Part shown: positions 23,664 through 30,548 of the stretch, piece after piece
Layout: every line of letters begins with the position of its first letter
How positions within the stretch are numbered: the first letter of the stretch is position 1
Origin: Mesorhizobium sp. M8A.F.Ca.ET.218.01.1.1
GTDB lineage: Bacteria > Pseudomonadota > Alphaproteobacteria > Rhizobiales > Rhizobiaceae
NCBI RefSeq assembly: GCF_004791165.1
Contig: NZ_SRUZ01000008.1
Location: 63,397-127,396, forward strand
Reading direction: 5' to 3'
DNA: 64,000 nt
Notes under the pieces: model-generated
What the model was told of the DNA's origin: nothing
The model's database searches: none
Seen by the model: only the letters and a program-made list of their open reading frames with translations
Program-made: the position numbers and the translations under genes

Positions 23664-24424
23664 AATCCGTCCCGTCCGCGAAAACGCCGCTGATAGTGGG
23701 CGTCGTACAATGAACTCTCGCCAAAGCCTTCCGCCGCCAGCGAGCGGCCGACGAAGATGAGCGCCGTGCGCTCCATCGGATCGGCGGCGAGCTTTGCCTC
23801 GATCGTCTCCAACGTGCCGGTCAGCACGCGCTCGTCCGGCCAGGAGGCGCGAAAGACGATCGCGACCGGGCAATCGCCGCCATAGTGCGGTGTCAGTTCG
23901 GCGACGACGCGGTCGATGGCGTGGATGGCAAGATGGATGGCCAGCGTGGCGCCGGTACGGCCGAAACCGGCCAAGGTCTCGCCAGGCGGCATTTTCGAGG
24001 CGCGGCCGGAGACACGGGTCAGCACAAGACTTTGCGCGACTTCGGGAATGGTCAGCTCGCGGCGAAGGGCGGCGGCCGCCGCCGCGAAGGAAGGGACGCC
24101 CGGCGTCAGCGTGTAGGGGATGCCATGCTTTTCCAGCCGGCGGATCTGCTCGGCAACCGCGCTCCACACCGACAGGTCGCCGGAGTGCAGACGGGTAACG
24201 TCATGGCCGGCCTTGTGGGCCGCCACATATTCAGCCTCGATCTCGTCGAGCGACATCGGCGCGGTGTCGATCAGCTTCGTTCCCGGCGCGCAATGCTGCA
24301 GCAATTCCGGCGCGACGATGGAGCCGGCATGGAGGCAGACCGGGCAACTCGCCAAGAGCCTTGCGCCACGCAGCGTGATGAGGTCGGCGGCACCGGGACC
24401 GGCGCCGATGAAATGGACGGTCAT
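23660..24424 (-). CDS. cobM: Precorrin-4 C11-methyltransferase
   Basis: A 254-residue tetrapyrrole methylase. MTVHFIGAGPGAADLITLRG is the SAM-binding start, followed by CLHAGSIVAPELL, RLHSGDLSVWSAVAEQIRRL and TLTPGVPSFAAAAAAL, which fit CobM/CbiF. It transfers a methyl group to C11 of precorrin-4. It overlaps both neighbours by 4 bp (cobE upstream, cobA downstream), so the operon is tightly coupled. Confidence 0.95.
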   Translation of the reverse strand: MTVHFIGAGPGAADLITLRGARLLASCPVCLHAGSIVAPELLQHCAPGTKLIDTAPMSLDEIEAEYVAAHKAGHDVTRLHSGDLSVWSAVAEQIRRLEKHGIPYTLTPGVPSFAAAAAALRRELTIPEVAQSLVLTRVSGRASKMPPGETLAGFGRTGATLAIHLAIHAIDRVVAELTPHYGGDCPVAIVFRASWPDERVLTGTLETIEAKLAADPMERTALIFVGRSLAAEGFGESSLYDAHYQRRFRGRDGL

Positions 24425-24807
24425 TCGGCGTCTCCGCTGATGGCGATGGCGCAGGTGACCGCGCCGAGCACCGTGCGCGGACCAAGCAGGCTGGCGCCTT
24501 TGCCGGCGACGGCAACGGCCGACGCTTCGGAAACCGATGGTGTGCCGGCCAGGTCCCGCGAGAGGCTGGAGCTGCTGAGCGTCCGTGGCGAGGCTGCCTG
24601 GAGAGCTGCGTCATCGACGATGATGACCGGAAGGTTCAGCGCGCGGCCGGCGGCAGCGATCGCGTCTTCATCCTTCTTGAGCGCCGCGGTGGCCAGGGCC
24701 GAAAGAGCCGACATCGCCAGCCCATGCGCTTCGAGCGCGGTTTCTATCGCCGCGAGCACGTCCTCGACGGTGACGCCTTTTCGGCTGCCGATGCCCGCGA
24801 CCATCAT
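24421..24807 (-). CDS. cobE: Cobalamin biosynthesis protein CobE
   Basis: About 128 residues. MVAGIGSRKGVTVEDVLAAI is typical of CobE and the C-terminal domain of CbiG; SSLSRDLAGTPSVSEASAV is the second conserved block. Its biochemical role is not settled; in aerobic organisms it is required for cobalamin synthesis and may help with the extruded C20 fragment or a late methylation step. I use the ATG at 24807, which overlaps the cobL stop as ATGA, like every other junction here. Longer alternatives begin at 24825 and 24852. Confidence 0.85.
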   Translation of the reverse strand: MMVAGIGSRKGVTVEDVLAAIETALEAHGLAMSALSALATAALKKDEDAIAAAGRALNLPVIIVDDAALQAASPRTLSSSSLSRDLAGTPSVSEASAVAVAGKGASLLGPRTVLGAVTCAIAISGDAE

Positions 24808-26030
24808 GGCTTGACCCAGCTCCATTGCGTGACAGGCATGGCCGGCCGCCACGCCTGCATCGAGCCGACAGGCGAGGCGCGGGAAATGCCTATCCTGACA
24901 AGATCGCCGCCGCGCCTAGTGTGCTGGGCGAGAAGCAGGGCTTCCATCTCCAGCGTCACCGCGTTGGCGACGAGACGGCCGCCGGCGCGCAGCGCCTTGA
25001 TGGCGGCGTTCAAGACACCGGCGTCGCTGCCGCCGCCGCCGATGAAGATGGCATCGGGCGTCGCTAGTTTGGCCAGTGCCTTGGGCGCGCTGCCTTCCAC
25101 AATGACGAGGCCGGGAACACCACAGGCGACGGCATTGTGGCCGATGCGGGCGGCGCGGGTCGGGTCGGCCTCGATGGCGATGGCGCGCAGCGAAGGGTGG
25201 GTGAGCATCCATTCGATGCCGATGGACCCTGAGCCGGCGCCGATATCCCACAGCACTTCGCCGCGTCTCGGCGCCAGCGCCGACAGGGTGATGGCGCGGA
25301 TTTCGCGTTTGGTGATCTGGCCGTCATGCTCGAACATATGATCGGCAAGGCCCGATGTGAGCGGCAGCACGCGCCCTTGCGGATTCGAATCAATCTCGAT
25401 CGCCAGCACGTTGAGTGGATTGATGTTTTCCAGATTGAAGGCATCGGCACGCGCTGAGCGCAATGTCTCCTTCGGTCCGCCCAACGCCTCCAGCACCGTC
25501 AACCGTGAAGCGCCGAAGTCAAGCTCGGTGAGCAGGCGGGCAATTGCAGCGGGCGCGTCGCCATCCGACGTCAGCGCCAGGATGCGCGCGTTGGGCTGCA
25601 GCAGCGGGCGGATCAGGTCGACCGGGTGGCCGTGCAACGAGATGATCTCGATGTCCTGCAGCGCCCAGCCGAGCCGCGCCGCGGCCAGCGAAATCGCCGA
25701 CGGAGCTGATATGACATGCATCTCCTGTGGCTGGACCTTGCGGGCGAGGGTGGCGCCGACACCGTGAAAGAACGGGTCGCCGGAGGCGAGCACACAGACA
25801 TTCCTGCCGGTGAGCGCCAGGACATCGGCCATCCCGGCATCGAAAGGAACCGGCCAGGGGCATGGCTTACCCCTGGCGAAAGAAGCGACTAGCGCCAGGT
25901 GCCGCTTGCCACCGAAGATGAACTCCGCCTCGGCGATCCGACGCTTGGCCTCGTCGCCGAGACCCGCTAAACCGTCCTCGCCGATGCCGACTACCGTAAG
26001 CCATTTTGGCGTTGGCTGATTTTTTGACAT
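24804..26030 (-). CDS. cobL: Precorrin-6Y C5,15-methyltransferase (decarboxylating)
   Basis: A 408-residue bifunctional enzyme. The N-terminal half is a CobL/CbiE tetrapyrrole methylase (WLTVVGIGEDGLAGL; FGGKRHL; LASGDPFFHGVGATL). The C-terminal half is a CbiT-like Rossmann methyltransferase (LWDIGAGSGSIGIEWMLTHP at about residues 255-275). Together they methylate C5 and C15 and decarboxylate the acetate at C12. The ATG at 26030 is chosen because the homologous region begins a few residues later; the open frame upstream runs through an intergenic palindromic repeat. It is the first gene of the cobL-cobT operon and divergent from cobK. Confidence 0.94.
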   Translation of the reverse strand: MSKNQPTPKWLTVVGIGEDGLAGLGDEAKRRIAEAEFIFGGKRHLALVASFARGKPCPWPVPFDAGMADVLALTGRNVCVLASGDPFFHGVGATLARKVQPQEMHVISAPSAISLAAARLGWALQDIEIISLHGHPVDLIRPLLQPNARILALTSDGDAPAAIARLLTELDFGASRLTVLEALGGPKETLRSARADAFNLENINPLNVLAIEIDSNPQGRVLPLTSGLADHMFEHDGQITKREIRAITLSALAPRRGEVLWDIGAGSGSIGIEWMLTHPSLRAIAIEADPTRAARIGHNAVACGVPGLVIVEGSAPKALAKLATPDAIFIGGGGSDAGVLNAAIKALRAGGRLVANAVTLEMEALLLAQHTRRGGDLVRIGISRASPVGSMQAWRPAMPVTQWSWVKP

Positions 26031-26039
26031 GTCGCGCCG

Positions 26040-26155
26040 CCCCTCATCCGCCTGCCGGCACCTTCTCCCCGTATAGTGACGGGGAGAAGGGAGAAGCTCC
26101 GGCGCCGACGCCTCCCTCTCCCCGTCCTTCACGCGGAGAGGGTAAGGGTGAGGGG
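26040..26155. repeat. Rhizobial palindromic repeat (CCCCTCA...TGAGGGG) between cobL and cobK
   Basis: Outer arms CCCCTCA (26040-26046) and TGAGGGG (26149-26155) enclose a perfect 12-bp hairpin, CCTTCTCCCCGT (26061-26072) with ACGGGGAGAAGG (26079-26090), and a second stem-like segment CTCTCCCCGTCCTTCACGCG-GAGAG. It fills the divergent cobL/cobK spacer almost entirely, so both promoters must lie in or next to it. Confidence 0.75.
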
Positions 26156-26166
26156 CAGCGCCGACG

Positions 26167-26943
26167 ATGTTTGACATGGTGCCCATGAAGAAGATTCTGA
26201 TCCTCGGCGGCACAACAGAAGCGCGCCAATTGGCCGGAAAACTGGTGGAGGATTTCCTCGTCACGCTTTCTCTGGCCGGCCGCACGGAAAGCCCGGTTGC
26301 GCAGGGCGTGCCGGTGCGAAGCGGTGGATTCGGCGGCGCCGATGGACTGGCCGCATATCTCAGGGAGACCGGCACTGGTCTGCTGATCGACGCCACGCAT
26401 CCCTACGCGGCGCGGATCTCCGCCAATGCTGCAATGGCCGCGCGCAAGACCGGCGTGCCGATCCTTGCCTTGCGGCGCCCGGGGTGGGAGGCCGTAGAAG
26501 GCGACCGCTGGCTTGAGATCGATAGCGTTGCTGGCGCCGCGCGGGCGCTTGGCGATGTGCCGCGCCGCGTATTTCTGGCGCTTGGCCGGCAGGAGGTCGC
26601 CGCCTTCGAGGCAGCACCCCAGCACCACTATCTCATCCGCAGCGTCGATCCGGTCGAGCCGAAGCTGGTTGTGCCCGACGCCGACTATCTGCTGGCGCGG
26701 GGCCCGTTTCACGAGAGGGAAGAACGCGCTTTGCTCGAAAAGCATCACATAGGTGTCGTGGTGTCGAAGAACAGCGGTGGCGCGGCGACATACGGGAAGA
26801 TTGCCGCGGCGCGAACGCTCGGCATCGAGGTGGTCATGGTGCGCAGGCCGGCCTTGCCGGAGGTGCCTTCGGCTGAAACCGTCGAAGCGCTGGCCGCCAT
26901 GATCGATCATTTCGTCGAACCCGACGCCGAGCGCGGCGTGTAG
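26167..26943 (+). CDS. cobK: Precorrin-6A reductase
   Basis: A 258-residue NADPH-dependent reductase that converts precorrin-6A to precorrin-6B. KKILILGGTTEARQLAGKL is the N-terminal dinucleotide-binding motif. DATHPYAARISANA and LALGRQEVAAFE are conserved CobK blocks, and SKNSGGAATYGKIAAARTLG lies near the end. It is the only cob gene on the plus strand. ATG codons at 26167, 26176 and 26185 are all in frame; GAGGGG at 26150 favours the first, homology favours the last. Its last 37 bp overlap the end of cobJ on the opposite strand. Confidence 0.93.
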   Translation: MFDMVPMKKILILGGTTEARQLAGKLVEDFLVTLSLAGRTESPVAQGVPVRSGGFGGADGLAAYLRETGTGLLIDATHPYAARISANAAMAARKTGVPILALRRPGWEAVEGDRWLEIDSVAGAARALGDVPRRVFLALGRQEVAAFEAAPQHHYLIRSVDPVEPKLVVPDADYLLARGPFHEREERALLEKHHIGVVVSKNSGGAATYGKIAAARTLGIEVVMVRRPALPEVPSAETVEALAAMIDHFVEPDAERGV

Positions 26944-27671
26944 ACCAGCGCCGGCTTGTCGCCGCGCTTGATGATCCGGGTCTCCGGCGAACCGATGATG
27001 ATGCAGGTCGCCATGTCGGCCTTTTCAGCGTCGACGTCGGCCAGTAGATAGACCTCGATGCGCTCGTCTGGCCGGCCCGCGGCACGGCCGAAGATCACCG
27101 GCGTCGTGCCGGGCAGGATGGCGGTCAGGCATTCGAAGGCGCGGCCAAGCTGCCAGGGACGCGCCTTGCTGATCGGGTTATAGAGCGCGATGACGAAGCC
27201 GGCGCCAGCCGCCGCCAGAAGACGCAGTTCGATCAAATCCCAAGGCTTCAGATTGTCGGACAGCGAAATGGCGCAGAAGTCGTGGCCGAGCGGCGCACCG
27301 ATGCGGGCGGCGACAGCCAGCATGGCGGTGACGCCAGGCACGACGGCGACATCGACCGCACGCCATTCGGCCGGACCGGCCTCGATCGCCTCGCAGACAG
27401 CGGCGGCCATAGCGAAGACGCCGGGATCGCCGCCGGACACCACGGCGACATCGTGGCCTTCGGCGGCCTTGGTCAGGGCATCCTTGGAACGGGCGAGTTC
27501 CTCGCGATTGTCCGAAGCGACGCGGGTCTGGTCGGGGCGCAGATCAAGCCGGTCGAGATAAGGCTTGTAGCCGTAGAAGAATTTCGCCTCGGCGACAGCG
27601 CGGCTGGCTTGCGGCGTGACCTGGTCGGCATTGCCGGGGCCGAGGCCGATGACGGTGAGACGGCCGCTCAT
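26907..27671 (-). CDS. cobJ: Precorrin-3B C17-methyltransferase
   Basis: A 254-residue tetrapyrrole methylase. LTVIGLGPGNADQVTPQA is the SAM motif, then YKPYLDRL, VVSGGDPGVFAMAAAV, VVPGVTAMLAVAARIGAPLG and ALYNPISKARPWQLGRAFE, as in CobJ/CbiH. It methylates C17 and contracts the ring to precorrin-4. It is the last gene of the riboswitch operon, overlaps cobI by 4 bp and converges on cobK with a 37-bp antisense overlap of coding ends. Confidence 0.95.
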   Translation of the reverse strand: MSGRLTVIGLGPGNADQVTPQASRAVAEAKFFYGYKPYLDRLDLRPDQTRVASDNREELARSKDALTKAAEGHDVAVVSGGDPGVFAMAAAVCEAIEAGPAEWRAVDVAVVPGVTAMLAVAARIGAPLGHDFCAISLSDNLKPWDLIELRLLAAAGAGFVIALYNPISKARPWQLGRAFECLTAILPGTTPVIFGRAAGRPDERIEVYLLADVDAEKADMATCIIIGSPETRIIKRGDKPALVYTPRSASGSTK

Positions 27672-28420
27672 GCCTGCGCTCCAGTCGGGCGGCCGGACCA
27701 GCCGGCGACCAGCACGATGGCGAAGTAGGGCGCCTTGTCGTCCGCCTTGTCGGCAAGCCGCATCGAGACGCTGCCGGCCATGGTGCCGCGCTCGACATAG
27801 ACGGCGCGCGTCAGCTTTCCGGTCGCTTCCAGCGCGCGCCTGATCTTGGGCAGGTTGCGGCCGACCTTCATGATCACGGCGGCATCGGTGTCGGCGAGGC
27901 GTCGGGTCAACTCGAACTCGCTCATCGTGCCGGGCAGCACGGTCAGCACGTCGTCACCCTGGACGATCGGCACGCCGGTCTGCGACCAGCAGCCGGACAT
28001 GGCGGTGATGCCGGGAATGACTTCAGTCGGGAAACGATTGGCGAGACGGACGTGCAGGTGCATATAAGAGCCGTAGAACAGCGGGTCGCCTTCGGACAGC
28101 ACGGCGACCATCCGGCCAGCATCGAGGTGCTCGGCGACCTTGTCGGCCGACTCCTCGTAGAAACCTGATATCTGCGAGCGGTAGTCGTCGTGATCCTTGT
28201 CGATCTCGGTGGTGACGGGATAGAGCAGCGGCAGTTCCAGCATGTCGGGCCGGAAGCGCGCCTCGACGATGGCGCGCGCATTGCTGTTGTTGCCGCGCTT
28301 GGCGAAATAGGCCACGACATCGGCCTCGGCCAAGGCTCGCGCGGCCTTCAGCGTCAACAATTCGGGGTCGCCGGGACCCGTGCCGACACCGACAAGCCTG
28401 CCTTTGGAAATCGCGTTCAC
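27668..28420 (-). CDS. cobI: Precorrin-2 C20-methyltransferase
   Basis: A 250-residue SAM-dependent enzyme of the CobI/CbiL type. LVGVGTGPGDPELLTLKAAR, YFAKRGNNSNARAIVEA, LSEGDPLFYGSYMHL and VIPGITAMSGCWSQTGVPI are the characteristic blocks. It converts precorrin-2 to precorrin-3A. I place the start at the GTG at 28420, which overlaps the cobH stop as GTGA. The open frame further upstream is only out-of-frame cobH sequence. Confidence 0.95.
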   Translation of the reverse strand: MNAISKGRLVGVGTGPGDPELLTLKAARALAEADVVAYFAKRGNNSNARAIVEARFRPDMLELPLLYPVTTEIDKDHDDYRSQISGFYEESADKVAEHLDAGRMVAVLSEGDPLFYGSYMHLHVRLANRFPTEVIPGITAMSGCWSQTGVPIVQGDDVLTVLPGTMSEFELTRRLADTDAAVIMKVGRNLPKIRRALEATGKLTRAVYVERGTMAGSVSMRLADKADDKAPYFAIVLVAGWSGRPTGAQA

Positions 28421-29055
28421 AGACCAGGCCTCGCCAGCGAATTGAGCGCGGCGGCGGTCATGGCGCTGCCGCCGAGCCTGCCGCGCACGATGGCGTAGGG
28501 CACGCCATAGGAATTCTCGGCCAGCGCATCCTTGGATTCGGCGGCGCCGACAAAGCCGACTGGCATGCCGATGATGGCAGCTGGCTTCGGCGCGCCATCG
28601 CGCAGCTTCTCCAGGAGGTAGAAGAGCGCTGTCGGGGCATTGCCGATGGCGACAACCGAACCGGCCATGCGCTCGCCCCACAGGTCGATCGCGGCGGCCG
28701 AGCGGGTGTTGCCGATCTCCCTCGCGATGTCATGCGTGCGCGGGTCGCGCAAGGTGCAGATCACCTCATTGCCGGCCGGCAGCCGGGCGCGGGTGACGCC
28801 ATGCGAAACCATCTCCGCGTCGCAGAAGATCGGCGCGCCCGCCGCCAGGGCTTTGCGGGCGGCGGTGACGAAATCGGGGGAGAAGACAAAATTCCTGGCG
28901 GCTTCGACCTGGCCGCAGGCATGAATCATGCGGATGGCGACATCGGCCTCGGCCTCCGAGAAGCGCGAGAGATCAGCCTCGGCGCGAATGATGGCGAAGG
29001 AACGCTCGTAGATCGCGGTGCCGTCGTGGATGTAGTCGTAGGCGGCCATGCTCAT
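28417..29055 (-). CDS. cobH: Precorrin-8X methylmutase
   Basis: A 212-residue enzyme that moves the C11 methyl to C12, giving hydrogenobyrinate. IHACGQVEAARNFVFSPDF with the catalytic-region His, CDAEMVSHGVTRARLPAGNE, GNAPTALFYLLEKL and GMPVGFVGAAESKDAL all match CobH/CbiC. The ATG at 29055 overlaps the cobG stop as ATGA; another ATG two codons later is possible. Confidence 0.95.
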   Translation of the reverse strand: MSMAAYDYIHDGTAIYERSFAIIRAEADLSRFSEAEADVAIRMIHACGQVEAARNFVFSPDFVTAARKALAAGAPIFCDAEMVSHGVTRARLPAGNEVICTLRDPRTHDIAREIGNTRSAAAIDLWGERMAGSVVAIGNAPTALFYLLEKLRDGAPKPAAIIGMPVGFVGAAESKDALAENSYGVPYAIVRGRLGGSAMTAAALNSLARPGL

Positions 29056-30548
29056 TTCCGTTGGTAAGGTTGGGCCCGTTGGTAAGTTTCGGCGATGCCG
29101 GCCGTGCCCAGCCTTGTCAGGCAAGCGGCGGCGGTCTCGCCCTGATATCGAGCGCCGCGGATCACCGCGGCGACGCGGCCGATGCCGCGCGCGGCGTCAT
29201 AGCCCGGCCTGTAGCCGGCAGGAAGAGCCTTTGCCGTCGCGTTCACGACAAGTCCGGCTCCGTTTTCGCCGCCGACCAAGGTCAGCGCCGCCGGGCCGGG
29301 ATGCGCGCAGCCCTTGGCGCAGCCGGAAATGTGCAGGGTGAGGGAGGGATCGAGGATGTCGGCGTTTTCGGTGGCGATCGTCTCGGCGATGTCGCGGGTG
29401 GCGATGCGGCCGGACGCGCAGGCCGGCGTACCGGGGCAAGCGGCGATGCGGGTGCGGGGGTCGGCGGGGGAGGTGACGAAGCCGAGGGTGGCGGCTGTGT
29501 CTTGCAGGGGCTGGTTGGCGGTCGCCGGCTGGCCGAGGAAAAGCAAGGCACGGCCTGGGGCGAGGCGGATTTCGGTGGTGCCGAGGGCGAGGGCGCTTTT
29601 TGCGAGTGCGATGATTTTGTCCGCTGGGATGCTGCCATAGGGCAGGCCGATACCGAGGGCGAAAGTTTCACCGGCCAAGGGGAAAAGCCCGATAGGTTTG
29701 CGCGAGGCGCCCCCCTCTGTCCTGCCGGACATCTCCCCCTCAAGGGGGGAGATTGCGCTGTCACCGATGGTTTCGCCAATCTCCGGTGTTGTTGAAAAGC
29801 CAGCGTCGAAGCCGTTGATCTCCCCCCTAGAGGGGGAGATGTCCGGCAGGACAGCGGCGGGCGCCGTAGAGTGCCAGCTTGCGAGAGACTCCAATTGCCG
29901 CCCCGACAAATCCCGCGTGTGTGCGTCCCGGCCTTTCTCGGCAACCATCCGCAGCGCCGCGACAGCAATGTCGCGTGCCGCATCCTCATCCGCCACGGTG
30001 AGCCGCTTGGCGGTCCGCCCGTCACCCGCGACGGATACAAGCCAACGGCTGGCTGTATCGGCTCGCACCGCCCTCAGCCGCACATCGGCCGTTACCGCAT
30101 CCAGCGTCAGTTGTCCGCCACCGTCAACGATCACCGAAACCTTCGGTCCCAGCCGCTTCGTCAACCCGGCTTCCTCGACGGCCACGCGAATCTCTTCCGC
30201 CATCGGCCGGGGATCGGCGATCTCCTGCGGGTCAATGCCTGCCAGCGGGCCGGTCTCGACCGGCACCCCGGTGCGCACCGCGATTCCCAATGCATCCACC
30301 TCCGCCGCCAGCAACGCAGCGCTGTCCGCCGTGAGGCCGCGTATCTGCAGGCTGCCGCGCGCGGTGACTTCCATGATGCCGTTGCCGTGCCGCAAGGCGG
30401 ATTCGGCGATCCCGATCAAGAGCTTCGGCGACAACCCTCCGGAGGATGGACCTCCGGCGACCGGGTTCAGGCGCACCAGCAGGCCGTCGCCTGTCTGCAT
30501 CGGCGCGGACAGAGCGGGGCAGGCGCCACGGCGCGAGAAGGCGTTCAT
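29052..30548 (-). CDS. cobG: Precorrin-3B synthase, with in-frame palindromic-repeat insert
   Basis: A 498-residue monooxygenase of the nitrite/sulfite reductase fold that hydroxylates C20 and forms the gamma-lactone of precorrin-3B, using O2 (the marker of the aerobic pathway). The N-terminal ferredoxin-like half includes SALRHGNGIMEVTARGSLQI. The 4Fe-4S cysteines appear as ACPGTPACASG and ISGCAKGCAHPG in the C-terminal half. Residues 233-281 (VLPDISPSRGEI ... ISPLEGEMSGRTEGGA) derive from a 160-bp palindromic repeat at 29706-29865 inserted between the two halves. The ATG at 30548 overlaps the cobN stop as ATGA. Confidence 0.93.
   Translation of the reverse strand: MNAFSRRGACPALSAPMQTGDGLLVRLNPVAGGPSSGGLSPKLLIGIAESALRHGNGIMEVTARGSLQIRGLTADSAALLAAEVDALGIAVRTGVPVETGPLAGIDPQEIADPRPMAEEIRVAVEEAGLTKRLGPKVSVIVDGGGQLTLDAVTADVRLRAVRADTASRWLVSVAGDGRTAKRLTVADEDAARDIAVAALRMVAEKGRDAHTRDLSGRQLESLASWHSTAPAAVLPDISPSRGEINGFDAGFSTTPEIGETIGDSAISPLEGEMSGRTEGGASRKPIGLFPLAGETFALGIGLPYGSIPADKIIALAKSALALGTTEIRLAPGRALLFLGQPATANQPLQDTAATLGFVTSPADPRTRIAACPGTPACASGRIATRDIAETIATENADILDPSLTLHISGCAKGCAHPGPAALTLVGGENGAGLVVNATAKALPAGYRPGYDAARGIGRVAAVIRGARYQGETAAACLTRLGTAGIAETYQRAQPYQRK
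29706..29865. repeat. 160-bp palindromic repeat inserted in frame within cobG
   Basis: Arms of about 25 bp run from TGTCCTGCCGGACATCTCCC (29718-29737) to its complement at 29833-29853; outer GGCGC/GCGCC ends and inner GGGGGAGAT hairpins add pairing. The element is related to the one in cobN (32491-32650), which has the same length. Its centre is not conserved. It adds no stop codon or frameshift in the cobG frame. Confidence 0.85.

Noticed and set aside
23664..24167. N-terminal extension of cobA to 24167
   Set aside because: Out-of-frame reading of cobM; GTGA overlap at 23660-23663 fits the operon pattern.
26031..26396. N-terminal extension of cobL to 26396
   Set aside because: It runs through the intergenic palindrome and antisense to cobK; homology begins just after the ATG at 26030.
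29706..29865. cobG considered as a pseudogene because of the repeat insertion
   Set aside because: The frame stays open through the element and the same type of insert occurs in cobN; both flanking halves keep their motifs.
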